From Orlajensenia flava (lineage in GTDB: Bacteria > Actinomycetota > Actinomycetes > Actinomycetales > Microbacteriaceae): DNA of 64,000 nucleotides. The DNA is taken from the NCBI RefSeq assembly GCF_004801905.1, contig NZ_SSSN01000013.1, forward strand, positions 24,367-88,366. The letters are read 5' to 3'. Made by a program: the position numbers and the translations under genes. This document shows, piece by piece, positions 26,675 to 37,963 of this stretch; position 1 is the stretch's first letter, and every line of letters begins with the position of its first letter. Under the pieces are notes generated by a model, which was given only the letters and a program-made list of their open reading frames with translations, had not been told where the DNA came from and made no database searches.

Positions 26675-28723
26675 ATGAGTGAACTCATCCAATCGAACCT
26701 CGTCGTGCTCGACGAGGACCTCGGTCCCGAACGATCGGACGTCATCCGCGCGCTCGCGCAGCGCATCGCGGATGCCGGACGCGCCGACGCGGCCGGCCTC
26801 GCCGCCGACGCCTGGGCGCGCGAGGAGAAGTCGGCTACCGGAATCCCCGGCGGCATCGCGATCCCGCACTGCCGGTCCACCTCCGTCTCCGTCGCGAGCC
26901 TGGCGATGGCTCGCCTCAAGCCGCCGGTCGACTTCGACGCCGGCGACGGCCCGGCCGACATCGTCTTCATGATCGCCGCGCCCGACGGCGCCGACCAGGC
27001 CCACCTCGTACTGCTCGCCCAACTGGCCCGCTCACTCATGAAGCCCGACTTCAACGACTCCCTCCGCAGCGCGGCCAGCGCCGACGAGGTCGTCGCGATA
27101 GTGCGGGGCGCGCTGGACGCTCCCGCCGAGGGCGCCCCGCAGAGCGCTGCTGCGGCAGCGACGGCGACGGCCGCGACGGATGGCGAATCCGCCGCACGCC
27201 CATCGCTCATCGCGATCACCGCGTGCCCCACGGGCATCGCACACACCTACATGGCGGCCGACGCCCTCGTGGCCGCCGCTGATCGTGCCGGTGTCGAGCT
27301 GCACGTCGAGACGCAGGGCTCCGCCGGCGCCACCCCCGTCGCTCCGGACGTGATCGCGCGCGCCGGCGCCGTCATCTTCGCGGTCGACGTCGACGTGCGC
27401 GACAAGGCGCGGTTCGCCGGGAAGCCCGTCATCCAGGCTCCCGTCAAGCGCGGCATCGACGAGCCGGACGAGATGATCGCCGAGGCCGTCGCCGCGGCGA
27501 ACAACCCGTCCGCGCCTCGCGTCGCAGCCGGCGCCGGAGGTGCGGCCACCGCGGGAGCGACCACGGCGGCGAACGAATCCGTCGGTGCCCGCGTGAAGCG
27601 CTGGCTGCTCACCGGTGTCAGCTACATGATCCCGTTCGTCGCCGGTGGTGGTCTGCTGATCGCCCTCGGCTTCCTGCTCGGCGGTTACGACATCACCGAC
27701 AACGCCAGCAAGATCGTGCTCAGCAACGCGCTGTGGAACCTGCCGTCCGGCGGCCTCGGCGAGTACCTCGGGGCGGTCGCCTTCGTCATCGGCGCGGCAT
27801 CCATCGGGTTCCTCGTGCCGGCGCTCGCCGGTTACATCGCCTACGCGATCGCCGATCGTCCGGGCATCGCGCCCGGATTCACGGTCGGTGCCGTCGCGCT
27901 GATCATGAACGCCGGCTTCCTCGGCGGTCTCGTCGGAGGCCTCCTCGCCGGTGCGGCTGCGTACTGGATCGGACGCATCCCCGCCCCGCGCTGGCTGCGC
28001 GGCCTCATGCCCGTGGTCATCATCCCCCTGCTCGCGTCGATCTTCGCGTCGGGTCTCATGCTGGTGATCCTCGGCGGCCCGATCGCCGTGCTCATGACCG
28101 GCCTGACCGACTGGCTGAACTCCCTGTCGGGCGTCGGCATCGTACTGCTCGGACTCATCCTCGGGTTCATGATGGCCTTCGACCTCGGCGGCCCGGTCAA
28201 CAAGGTGGCGTACTCGTTCGCTGTGGCGGGACTCGGAGCCGGCTCGATCAACGACCAGACTCCATGGATGATCATGGCCGCGGTCATGGGTGCCGGCATG
28301 GTGCCGCCCCTCGCTATGGCCCTGGCGTCGACCGTGCTCGGTCGCGGACTCTTCACCCAGGTGGAGCGCGAGAACGGCAACGCGGCCTGGCTGCTGGGCG
28401 CGTCCTTCATCAGCGAGGGAGCGATCCCGTTCGCGGCGGCCGACCCGCTGCGCGTGATCCCCGCGTCGATCCTCGGCGGAATGACGACGGGCGCGCTCTC
28501 GATGGCGACGGGCGCCACCTCGCAGGCGCCGCACGGTGGCATCTTCGTGTTCTTCGCGATCGGCAACCTCGGCATGTGGGTGCTCTCCATCCTCGCCGGA
28601 ACCGTCGTGTCGGCACTCGCCGTGGTCGCGCTCAAGAAGTGGGCACGACGCCGACCGGTCGAGACGGTGTCGACGACGGATGCCGGAGCCGTCGCGCCGG
28701 CTGCCATGCCCGTGCCGGCCTGA
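26675..28723 (+). CDS. fruA: PTS fructose transporter EIIA-EIIB-EIIC (FruA)
   Basis: A 682-residue three-domain fructose permease that takes up and phosphorylates fructose at C1. EIIA (1-145) has the phospho-histidine in IAIPHCRS at about 65; an Ala-rich linker leads to EIIB (about 175-275) with the phospho-cysteine in ITACPTGIAHTYMA at about 183; EIIC (about 305-660) has some eight to nine membrane helices and a GATSQAPHGGIFV motif. All domains appear complete. GGAGCAA precedes the ATG. A strong hairpin ends the operon. Confidence 0.96.
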   Translation: MSELIQSNLVVLDEDLGPERSDVIRALAQRIADAGRADAAGLAADAWAREEKSATGIPGGIAIPHCRSTSVSVASLAMARLKPPVDFDAGDGPADIVFMIAAPDGADQAHLVLLAQLARSLMKPDFNDSLRSAASADEVVAIVRGALDAPAEGAPQSAAAAATATAATDGESAARPSLIAITACPTGIAHTYMAADALVAAADRAGVELHVETQGSAGATPVAPDVIARAGAVIFAVDVDVRDKARFAGKPVIQAPVKRGIDEPDEMIAEAVAAANNPSAPRVAAGAGGAATAGATTAANESVGARVKRWLLTGVSYMIPFVAGGGLLIALGFLLGGYDITDNASKIVLSNALWNLPSGGLGEYLGAVAFVIGAASIGFLVPALAGYIAYAIADRPGIAPGFTVGAVALIMNAGFLGGLVGGLLAGAAAYWIGRIPAPRWLRGLMPVVIIPLLASIFASGLMLVILGGPIAVLMTGLTDWLNSLSGVGIVLLGLILGFMMAFDLGGPVNKVAYSFAVAGLGAGSINDQTPWMIMAAVMGAGMVPPLAMALASTVLGRGLFTQVERENGNAAWLLGASFISEGAIPFAAADPLRVIPASILGGMTTGALSMATGATSQAPHGGIFVFFAIGNLGMWVLSILAGTVVSALAVVALKKWARRRPVETVSTTDAGAVAPAAMPVPA

Positions 28724-28735
28724 CCGTCTCACGCC

Positions 28736-28769
28736 GAGGGGGGTCGACCGAGCGATCGGTCGGCCCCTC
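28736..28769 (+). terminator. Terminator hairpin after fruA
   Basis: GAGGGG plus CGACCGA pairs with TCGGTCG plus CCCCTC around a GCGA loop, with a small internal bulge; it lies 13 bases behind the fruA stop. Confidence 0.75.
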
Positions 28770-28851
28770 GCTCGCTCCGTCCGGGCGGCTCCGCATCCGT
28801 CCCGTCCCCGTGGCAGCGGTTTCCAGCGCGATGGGTTAGCCTGATGCGGCC

Positions 28852-28998
28852 ATGAACGACTATCTGCCCAAGAAAGAGCTCGAGCCGGAACCCGACAAGA
28901 GGCGCGTGTCGAACGGCCGACTCGCCATCTGGCTCATCGTCGGCGGCGTGGCGGTCTACATGATCGTCTCGGGCATCATCGGCATCGTGTCCAAGTAA
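28852..28998 (+). CDS. 48-residue single-helix membrane protein
   Basis: A very small gene: ATG at 28852 to TAA at 28998. The product starts MNDYLPKKELEPEPDKRR, is highly charged for about 22 residues and then has one membrane helix (LAIWLIVGGVAVYMIVSG) and ends IGIVSK. TAGCCT lies about ten bases before the ATG, so the message would have almost no leader. Coding bias (G/C at third positions) is that of the neighbours. Function unknown; it may form a cluster with the next small membrane protein and cardiolipin synthase. Confidence 0.65.
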   Translation: MNDYLPKKELEPEPDKRRVSNGRLAIWLIVGGVAVYMIVSGIIGIVSK

Positions 28999-29010
28999 GC
29001 TGATCCCACG

Positions 29011-29202
29011 ATGGACGACTTCTGGCTCAACGCGCTCTGGTCGATCACCCCGACCGTGCTGGTCGGGCTGCTCTTCTGGTACATCATGCGCGCCCTCATC
29101 CGCTCCGATCGCACGGAGCGCAAGGTGTACAGCGAGATCGAAGCGGAGGAGCGAGCCAAGCTCGGCCACGAGCAGCCTGCCCGCGACAAGCCGGCGACCT
29201 AG
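29011..29202 (+). CDS. 63-residue single-helix membrane protein
   Basis: One membrane helix at about 9-30 (LWSITPTVLVGLLFWYIMRA) followed by a charged cytosolic tail (RTERKVYSEIEAEERAKLG). It lies 12 bases behind the 48-residue gene and nine before cls, so the three are probably cotranscribed. Small proteins of this kind in front of the synthase gene are seen in Microbacteriaceae; function unknown. Confidence 0.75.
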   Translation: MDDFWLNALWSITPTVLVGLLFWYIMRALIRSDRTERKVYSEIEAEERAKLGHEQPARDKPAT

Positions 29203-29211
29203 GCAGCGGCC

Positions 29212-30675
29212 GTGGATCCGTCCGACGTCTCCCTCATCATCGTCGTCACGCTCTTCCTGATCGATCTCGGCGTGCGCATAGCGGCCATCATCATCATTCC
29301 GCGCAACCGTCGGCCCACCGCGGCGACGGCGTGGCTCCTGGCGATCTTCTTCCTGCCGTACGTCGGCGTGTTGCTGTTCCTCCTCATCGGCAACCCGAAA
29401 CTGCCGCGCAAGCGCCGGCAGAAGCAGCTCGAGATGAACCAGTTCATCCGAGACAACTCCGACGTGCCGGAGGGGCGGCAGAGCAACGCGCAGTGGCCGC
29501 CGTGGTTCGCATCCGTCGTGGAGCTGACGACCAATCTGTCGGCGATGCCGATCATCGACGGCAACACCGCCAGTCTCATCCCGCACTACCAGGACTCGCT
29601 GGAAGCGATGGCCGCCGAGATCGGCAAGGCGACCAAGTACGTCCACGTCGAGTTCTACATCCTCAGTTGCGACCAGACCACGTACCCCTTCTTCGACGCA
29701 CTCGAGGCCGCGGTCCGTCGCGGGGTGAAGGTGCGGGTGCTCCTCGACCACTGGGCGTCCTCGCGCACCCGCGAATACAAGGCCACGCTCAAGAGGCTCA
29801 CGGCGATGGGAGCCGAGTGGCACCTCATGCTCCCGGTGCAGCCGCTGAAGGGAAACAACCAGCGCATCGACCTGCGCAACCACCGCAAGATCCTGGTGGT
29901 CGACGGACGTAGCGCCTTCATCGGATCGCAGAACGTCATCGACCGCAGCTACAACAAGCGCGTCAACATCAAGCGCGGCCTCAAGTGGCAGGAGCTCGTC
30001 ACCCGCATCGAGGGCCCGGTGGTCGACGCCCTCAACCTCATCTTCATCACCGACTGGTTCATCGAGTCGGACGAGCTCCTCGAGAAGGAGGTGGAGACAC
30101 TCGAGTCGGTGGAGGATCCGCGCCGGCTGGAATGCCAGGTGGTGCCGAGCGGGCCGGGCTACGTCAACGAGAACAACCTCAGGCTGTTCCTGGCGCTGCT
30201 CTACAACGCCCAGAAACGGGTCGTCATCACGAGCCCGTACTTCGTGCCGGACGAGGCGATGCTCTACGCCATCACCTCGACGGTGCAGCGCGGTGTGCCC
30301 GTCGACCTGTTCGTGTCGGAGATCGGCGACCAGGCGCTCGTCTGGCACGCCCAGCGCTCGTACTACGAGGCGTTGCTGCGTGCGGGCGTCCGCATCTGGA
30401 TGTACAAGTCGCCGTACATCCTGCACGCAAAGCACTTCACCATCGACGACGACGTCGCGGTGATCGGGTCGAGCAACATGGACATGCGCTCGTTCGGCCT
30501 CAACATGGAGGTCTCCCTCCTGGTGCGCGGCAAGTCGTTCGTGCACGACATGCGACAGGTGGAGGACGGATACCGGGCCGTGAGCAAGGAGCTCACGCTC
30601 GATGCGTGGAAGAAGCAGCCGCTGCGGTCGACCGTTCTCGACAACCTCGCCCGGCTCACCAGCGCCCTGCAGTAG
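29212..30675 (+). CDS. cls: Cardiolipin synthase
   Basis: A 487-residue phospholipase-D-type enzyme that makes cardiolipin at the membrane. Two N-terminal membrane helices (about 6-26 and 36-57) precede two HKD catalytic motifs: NHRKILVVDGRSAFIGSQN at about 223-241 and LHAKHFTIDDDVAVIGSSN at about 404-422. Note that both follow the family HxK(x)4D pattern. GTG at 29212. Complete; the convergent glycosyltransferase gene ends 11 bases further. Confidence 0.94.
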   Translation: MDPSDVSLIIVVTLFLIDLGVRIAAIIIIPRNRRPTAATAWLLAIFFLPYVGVLLFLLIGNPKLPRKRRQKQLEMNQFIRDNSDVPEGRQSNAQWPPWFASVVELTTNLSAMPIIDGNTASLIPHYQDSLEAMAAEIGKATKYVHVEFYILSCDQTTYPFFDALEAAVRRGVKVRVLLDHWASSRTREYKATLKRLTAMGAEWHLMLPVQPLKGNNQRIDLRNHRKILVVDGRSAFIGSQNVIDRSYNKRVNIKRGLKWQELVTRIEGPVVDALNLIFITDWFIESDELLEKEVETLESVEDPRRLECQVVPSGPGYVNENNLRLFLALLYNAQKRVVITSPYFVPDEAMLYAITSTVQRGVPVDLFVSEIGDQALVWHAQRSYYEALLRAGVRIWMYKSPYILHAKHFTIDDDVAVIGSSNMDMRSFGLNMEVSLLVRGKSFVHDMRQVEDGYRAVSKELTLDAWKKQPLRSTVLDNLARLTSALQ

Positions 30676-30685
30676 CCCTCGGAGG

Positions 30686-32227
30686 TTACCGACACTCGAA
30701 TCGAGCCAGGCGGAGGAGCCCGAACTGGACATCGTCCCCGGTGACGGAGCATGTGTGCCCGTCGTCCGCGAGACGCGACTTCGCGATGTCACGGTCGCCG
30801 CGGGTGAAGACCATCCACATCGTCCCGTCTGCCGTTCTGCTGGCCCGCGTCGTCACGAAAGGGCGAACTGAGACGACCTCGCGGAGGTCAACCAGCGGCT
30901 GATTGCCCGTGAGCAATCGCTGTCGCGTCGTCCGCTGGAGGTCTCCATCTCCCGATTGGTTCGCGAAGCCCGCAGCCACCCCCGTTTCGCTCGGCGTCTG
31001 GACGATCGCAAGCAGATCTCCGGGCTCCACCCGCTCGGCCGCGAGGTGGGCGATTCCTGGAAAGTCATCTACCCACCAGTTGGCTCGAAGGAGATCGAAC
31101 GTTGTCGCAGCGCCGATCGTGACGGGCACGATGAGCAGCAGCCATAGGGCGGCTCCAAATGCATATCTTATCCAGCTGTCGCGTCCGACCTTGAATCGAC
31201 GGAAGGCATCGGCGCAGAAGCCGAATCCCAGGGCGAGACCTAAGACGGCCGGAAGAAGATAGGCCGTCCGCAAGTACGGTGTTGCGAGCAGCGAGTACAC
31301 CAGCAGAAGTGCCCAAGGCACTACGAAAAGCCCGACCGCGAAACCATACCGAGCGATCGTGAGCGTTCGGGCCTGGCTCCGCGGCTGGCGCAAGAGCACG
31401 ACGAGCCCGACGCCGAGTGCGACGACGCTTAGGCCCAGAGCGACAGCCTCTGGCAGCTTGAACAGCGAGTCTCCCCGGTTGACGATGGCACTGCCGAGAG
31501 CGCCGAGAGCACGACGGACGTCCGGGCGAGGAATCCACGACACCTGTCCTCGCTGGCCGTAGGCGACGACCGCTATCGGCGCGAGGGCAGCGACTGCGAG
31601 AACCGTTGACAGGAGCCAGGACAGGACTCTTCGACGCGACGCACCGAGCAGGAGGAACGCGAGGGGCACGATGCTCAGCAGAGAGAAGAGGTGCATGCCA
31701 CCCGCCAGGCCGATCGAGACGGCATACGCGAGCCACCAGGCGAGCGACCGCTCGGCTCGGGTGGCGCGATCCATGGCGAATGCCGCGAGGGCGACGAAGA
31801 AGCATGCCAACGCATACGGTCGCGCGGTGGCTGCCATCTGCACCGCGAACGGATTCAGGGTGAGTACGAACCCCGTCACCAGTGACGCCAGCGTGCCCCA
31901 CCACTTCCTCGCCAGGAGGCCTGCGATCACCACCGTCCCGACCGCTGCGATCACCGATGCCAAACGCAGGCCCAAGGGAGAGGGAATCCCGATGATGGCC
32001 AGATGTTCGAGCCAGTAATAGAGCCTGAACACAGCGTCGACGTGAGAGAGGGCTGCGGCTCGATCGCCGCCATCGAGTACCGCGAACGACTGAGTCGCAA
32101 CCTCGTCGCGCCACAGTGGGATCCGGACAGCCGACCAGGTAGCCATGACCGCCATAACAGAGGCCGGAAGCGCGATGGCTGTGACCTCTGCCGCCCGCTG
32201 ACGGGATCGCTCGTTGACAGCGGCCAT
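30686..32227 (-). CDS. Polytopic membrane glycosyltransferase-like protein (GT39/ArnT-type)
   Basis: A 513-residue membrane protein with about 11 hydrophobic segments and a C-terminal extracytoplasmic domain of roughly 110 residues. An acidic pair in the first external loop (IPLWRDEVATQSF, about residues 35-48) and a second charged loop (SHVDAVFRLYYWLEHL) fit lipid-linked-sugar glycosyltransferases of the GT-C class. The sugar and acceptor cannot be told. ATG at 32227 is favoured by GGATAGG upstream; an in-frame ATG at 32248 is possible. The G+C is a little lower than in its neighbours. Confidence 0.7.
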   Translation of the reverse strand: MAAVNERSRQRAAEVTAIALPASVMAVMATWSAVRIPLWRDEVATQSFAVLDGGDRAAALSHVDAVFRLYYWLEHLAIIGIPSPLGLRLASVIAAVGTVVIAGLLARKWWGTLASLVTGFVLTLNPFAVQMAATARPYALACFFVALAAFAMDRATRAERSLAWWLAYAVSIGLAGGMHLFSLLSIVPLAFLLLGASRRRVLSWLLSTVLAVAALAPIAVVAYGQRGQVSWIPRPDVRRALGALGSAIVNRGDSLFKLPEAVALGLSVVALGVGLVVLLRQPRSQARTLTIARYGFAVGLFVVPWALLLVYSLLATPYLRTAYLLPAVLGLALGFGFCADAFRRFKVGRDSWIRYAFGAALWLLLIVPVTIGAATTFDLLRANWWVDDFPGIAHLAAERVEPGDLLAIVQTPSETGVAAGFANQSGDGDLQRTTRQRLLTGNQPLVDLREVVSVRPFVTTRASRTADGTMWMVFTRGDRDIAKSRLADDGHTCSVTGDDVQFGLLRLARFECR

Positions 32228-32278
32228 GGCGCCCAACCTATCCCGCATGAGGCCGAACGCGGCGCCCGCGTTCGGGGG

Positions 32279-33256
32279 TCAGGAGCGCGGCTTGAGGCGC
32301 ACCGTCGGCATCGGCGGGGCGGGCAGAGGGGAACCGTCGTAGTCGACCTCGCCGAAGGGGCCGTACGGGTCCGCGCCCGCGATAACGTCCCCCTGCCACT
32401 CGGATCGGAACGCCACGATCTCCTCGTGCGTGCGACCGATGAAGTTCCACCACATGATGAAGCGCTCCTCGAACGGCGCGCCCCCGAGCAGGAGTGCCCG
32501 CGCGCCCGACTCTCCGGCGGACAGGTGAACCGACACCCGACCGGGAGACAGGTAGGCGAGCTCGGTGACGGCCGCCTCGACGCCGTTGACGCGGAGCGGG
32601 CCGGCGTCCACGAGCAGTCCGTGCTCGAACGTCGGGTCGAGGCTCAGTTCGGTGGAACCGAACGGCGGCAGGTCGACCTGCGCGCCGACGAGGGGAGTGA
32701 AGACGGATGCGTCGGGCCCGACCCCGGCGAACGTGCCCGCGAAGACCTGAAGTGACGCGTCTCCGACCTGCACCGGAACGGCCCCCCGCCGCTCGAAGAA
32801 CGGCTCGGAGTGGCGCGCGTCATCGGGAAGCACGATCCACAGCTGCACGCCGTGCGGGGTGCCGGAAGCGGCCTGCGACACCTCCGAGTGCGAGATGCCG
32901 CGGCCGGCGGTCATGAGGTTGAGCGCCCCGGGCTGCACCAGGCTGAGGCTTCCGACGCTGTCGCGGTGCTCGATCTCGCCGGAGAACAGCCAGCTCGCGG
33001 TCTGCAGACCGGTGTGCGGATGCGGGGGCACGACCATCGGCTGAGCGGCGCCGTCCCCGAGGCCGTAATGGTCGGCGAAGCACCACGCCCCGATGGTCGG
33101 TCGACCGCGCTGGGGGAGGGTGCGGTGGACGAGCATCGCGCGCGCCCCGCCGAGCGGAACCTCGCGCGCCGTGAGCACCTCGACCACGTCCGGCCGGTCG
33201 GACTCGGGCGTGGTTCCGAGCACGAGCTCCGCCGGATCCTTCTCGAGGTTGCTCAT
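32279..33256 (-). CDS. Pirin-family protein
   Basis: A 325-residue bicupin. The N-terminal cupin shows the pirin metal site HPHTGLQTASW (near 78-88), the HRDSVGS loop and GRGISHSEVSQ (near 117-127). Some pirins act as quercetin dioxygenases, others as redox-dependent cofactors; the role here is unknown. ATG at 33256 is used; a second ATG nine bases upstream is also possible. It is divergent from the lipoprotein gene at 33302. Confidence 0.9.
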   Translation of the reverse strand: MSNLEKDPAELVLGTTPESDRPDVVEVLTAREVPLGGARAMLVHRTLPQRGRPTIGAWCFADHYGLGDGAAQPMVVPPHPHTGLQTASWLFSGEIEHRDSVGSLSLVQPGALNLMTAGRGISHSEVSQAASGTPHGVQLWIVLPDDARHSEPFFERRGAVPVQVGDASLQVFAGTFAGVGPDASVFTPLVGAQVDLPPFGSTELSLDPTFEHGLLVDAGPLRVNGVEAAVTELAYLSPGRVSVHLSAGESGARALLLGGAPFEERFIMWWNFIGRTHEEIVAFRSEWQGDVIAGADPYGPFGEVDYDGSPLPAPPMPTVRLKPRS

Positions 33257-33301
33257 GAACCGCATCCTATTGCCGTCGGGAACGGGACGTTAGGGTGAGG
33301 T

Positions 33302-33724
33302 ATGCCTCGCCGGAATGTTGTCGCCGCGTTCGCGCTGGCCGCATCCGTCGCCCTCGTCCTCTCCTCGTGCTCTTCGGGAAGCGGAGGCAACGCCCTCGAG
33401 GACTACGCCGGCCCACCCAAGGGCGTCACCGGGTTGCCGACAGCCGAGGAGCCCTTCGCCGCATGGCTCGGCGACGGCAAGCGCATCGCCATCACCCTCT
33501 TCGGCAGCAGCGGATGCCCGCCCATCGTCAGCCGAATGATCGTGGGTGCGTCCAACTCCCTGCAGGCGACCGTGGAGAAGATCCCCGACGACAAGGTGTG
33601 CACGGCCGACTACGTGCCGCACACCACGGTGTTCACGACGCCCGAGCAGGTGAGCACCACCTCGGACGTGAGCATCCGCTTCACCGGTAAGCCGACGATC
33701 ACGCTGCCCGCCATCCGCCCCTGA
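33302..33724 (+). CDS. Small lipoprotein
   Basis: A 140-residue lipoprotein with signal peptide and lipobox VLSSC (Cys23). The mature part has a GSSGCPP motif and one later Cys that could form a disulfide, and beta-rich sequence. No family recognised. TAGGGT lies five bases before the ATG, so it is probably transcribed as a leaderless message. Function unknown. Confidence 0.75.
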   Translation: MPRRNVVAAFALAASVALVLSSCSSGSGGNALEDYAGPPKGVTGLPTAEEPFAAWLGDGKRIAITLFGSSGCPPIVSRMIVGASNSLQATVEKIPDDKVCTADYVPHTTVFTTPEQVSTTSDVSIRFTGKPTITLPAIRP

Positions 33725-33840
33725 GGGAGCGCTCACGGCGACGGTGCGCCGAGGGCGAACACGGGCGAAACGGTGGCGACCGCTCGTTACTCTCGATGTA
33801 TCGGCGACGCATCCGCCCGCGGAGCCGAGAGGAGTAGAAG

Positions 33841-36369
<2,529 letters not shown>

Positions 36370-36383
36370 CGCGTGGAGACTGA

Positions 36384-36412
36384 GGGGCCGGATGCTGAGC
36401 GCATCCGGCCCC
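36384..36412 (+). terminator. Terminator hairpin after clpC
   Basis: GGGGCCGGATGC-TGAGC-GCATCCGGCCCC, a perfect 12-bp stem followed by TTCT, 14 bases behind the clpC stop. The strongest terminator in the window. Confidence 0.85.
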
Positions 36413-36465
36413 TTCTCCATGCACCTGCACGTTTCCGTTCGCTTTGCTCCCGTATGCTGCACATC

Positions 36466-36678
36466 ATGCAGGAGCGCGAGAAGAAGACCGAAGAGCGGGC
36501 GATCAATGAGGTCGTCGACCGTCTCGCGGAGAAGTACCCCGGCGTCGAGCGCACCACGATCGAGAAGATCGTGACCGAGGAGCATCTCGAGTTCAACGGA
36601 AAGCCCGTGCGCGACTTCGTGCCGGTGCTGGTCGAGAAGAGCGCCAAGAAGCGCGTCAAGGCGCTCGCCAAGGCCTGA
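36466..36678 (+). CDS. Small helical protein (three-helix-bundle domain)
   Basis: A 70-residue charged helical protein (MQEREKKTEERAINEVVDRL onward) resembling the small three-helix-bundle dimerisation domain proteins of actinobacteria. ATG at 36466 is preferred because a TATGCT box ends seven bases upstream, the layout of a leaderless gene. Function unknown; stands alone between the clpC terminator and a convergent gene. Confidence 0.7.
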   Translation: MQEREKKTEERAINEVVDRLAEKYPGVERTTIEKIVTEEHLEFNGKPVRDFVPVLVEKSAKKRVKALAKA

Positions 36679-36728
36679 AGCACGCGCCCGGTGATGTTGC
36701 GGGCGCGATCAGCCCGTGAACGCGGGCG

Positions 36729-37310
36729 TCAGCCGCGTCCCAGTGCTTCGGCGAGAGCCGCCTTGTTCATGCGTGAATACCCCGGGACGCCTTCGGACTG
36801 CGCACGTCCGCGCAGCTCGCGGAAGCTAGGCTCCGGCGCTGCAGGCGCGTCGACAACAGACGGTCGGACCGCTCGCGGCTTCCGCGGGGCAACCTTCGGA
36901 GCGGGAGCGGGCGTGGTGGGCTCGGGCCGGCTGGCCGAATCGGCTCCACTGGGCTGCAGGGGCTCGATCGTGTCGGACTCTTGGCGGACCCGGGCGGCAG
37001 CGGCGCGCGCGGCGGACTGGGCCTCCGCGCGCTGGGCGGGGGCCTGCGCTTCAGCGCGACCACGCTTCTCCGAGCTGCGATGCGCCTTCGCCGCCCGCTC
37101 GGCCTCCTCGACCGCTGCGGCGCGGCGCTTCACGCGCTTCACGGTCTTGGCGGCGTCCTTCTTCAGCGTCGCGAGCTTGTTGTCGAGTGCATCAGCTTTC
37201 TTGCGGGCGGCCTTGTCGAGCTTGCGCACCGCCTTCTTGGCGTCGTTCACGGCATCCTTCGCCGCGGACAACGCCTTGTCGGCAGCCTTCTCCGCCTTCT
37301 TCGCAGCCAT
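36729..37310 (-). CDS. Lys/Ala-rich histone-H1-like protein with C-terminal SAP/HeH-like motif
   Basis: A 193-residue protein. Residues 1-75 are Lys/Ala/Asp repeats (AAKKAEKAADKALSAAK) like eukaryotic H1 tails and HupB-type bacterial proteins; the middle is Arg/Ala and Pro rich; the last 30 residues (FRELRGRAQSEGVPGYSRMN, then KAALAEAL) match the SAP/Rho-N helix-extended-helix that binds nucleic acid. A nucleoid-associated or RNA-binding role is inferred. ATG at 37310 has AGGAG seven bases upstream. Confidence 0.7.
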   Translation of the reverse strand: MAAKKAEKAADKALSAAKDAVNDAKKAVRKLDKAARKKADALDNKLATLKKDAAKTVKRVKRRAAAVEEAERAAKAHRSSEKRGRAEAQAPAQRAEAQSAARAAAARVRQESDTIEPLQPSGADSASRPEPTTPAPAPKVAPRKPRAVRPSVVDAPAAPEPSFRELRGRAQSEGVPGYSRMNKAALAEALGRG

Positions 37311-37387
37311 CGAAGCTCCTCTCATCGGCGCCCCGTGGACGTGACGCGCTGATTCAACGCTACCGCCGGGCTCGGTACCCTTGCCGG

Positions 37388-37891
37388 GTGTCTTCGTTTT
37401 CGATTCGGACTGCGCGCACCGCTGATGTGCCCGCCATCGCGGCGCTCATCGAGCCGCTCGTGCGTCGGCGCATCCTGCTCGGCAAGGAGCGCGTGGTGTT
37501 CTACGAGGCCGTACAGGAGTTCCGGGTGGCGGTCACCGAGGCGGGCGACCTCATCGGCGCCGGCGCGCTCCACGTGATGTGGGAGGACCTCGGCGAGGTC
37601 CGAACGCTCGCCGTCGCGGACGACTGGCTCGGGCGCGGGGTCGGTCACGCTCTGCTGGAGACCCTTGAGACGGATGCCCGTGCTCTGGGGCTGTCGCGGC
37701 TGTTCTGCCTGACCTTCGAGGTGCCCTTCTTCGAGCGTCACGGATTCGTCGACATGGGCGAGGAGACCGTCGATCCCGCCGTCTACGCCGAGCTCGTCCG
37801 CTCGCACGACGACGGCGTCGCCGAGTTCCTCGACCTGGCCAGGGTCAAGCAGAACACCCTCGGCAACACGCGGATGCTCAAGCGGTTCTGA
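37388..37891 (+). CDS. argA: Amino-acid N-acetyltransferase (GNAT, short ArgA type)
   Basis: A 167-residue GNAT protein similar in length and opening (RTADVPAIAALIEPLVRRRI, then VVFYEAVQEFRVA) to the short N-acetylglutamate synthases of actinobacteria such as Rv2747, which start arginine synthesis with acetyl-CoA and glutamate. The acetyl-CoA loop is WLGRGVGHALLE (about 80-91). GTG at 37388 lies seven bases behind TACCCT, suggesting a leaderless message. Confidence 0.8.
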   Translation: MSSFSIRTARTADVPAIAALIEPLVRRRILLGKERVVFYEAVQEFRVAVTEAGDLIGAGALHVMWEDLGEVRTLAVADDWLGRGVGHALLETLETDARALGLSRLFCLTFEVPFFERHGFVDMGEETVDPAVYAELVRSHDDGVAEFLDLARVKQNTLGNTRMLKRF

Positions 37892-37963
37892 GCGCGGTAG
37901 GCAGTCGCACGAACCGCCGGTGACTTCAGCGGCACCGTCGGCATCCGCACCTACCCTGTGGGT

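Noticed and set aside
28729-30792. 687-codon minus-strand frame opposite cls
   Set aside because: Same high-GC antisense effect; the plus-strand gene carries both HKD motifs.
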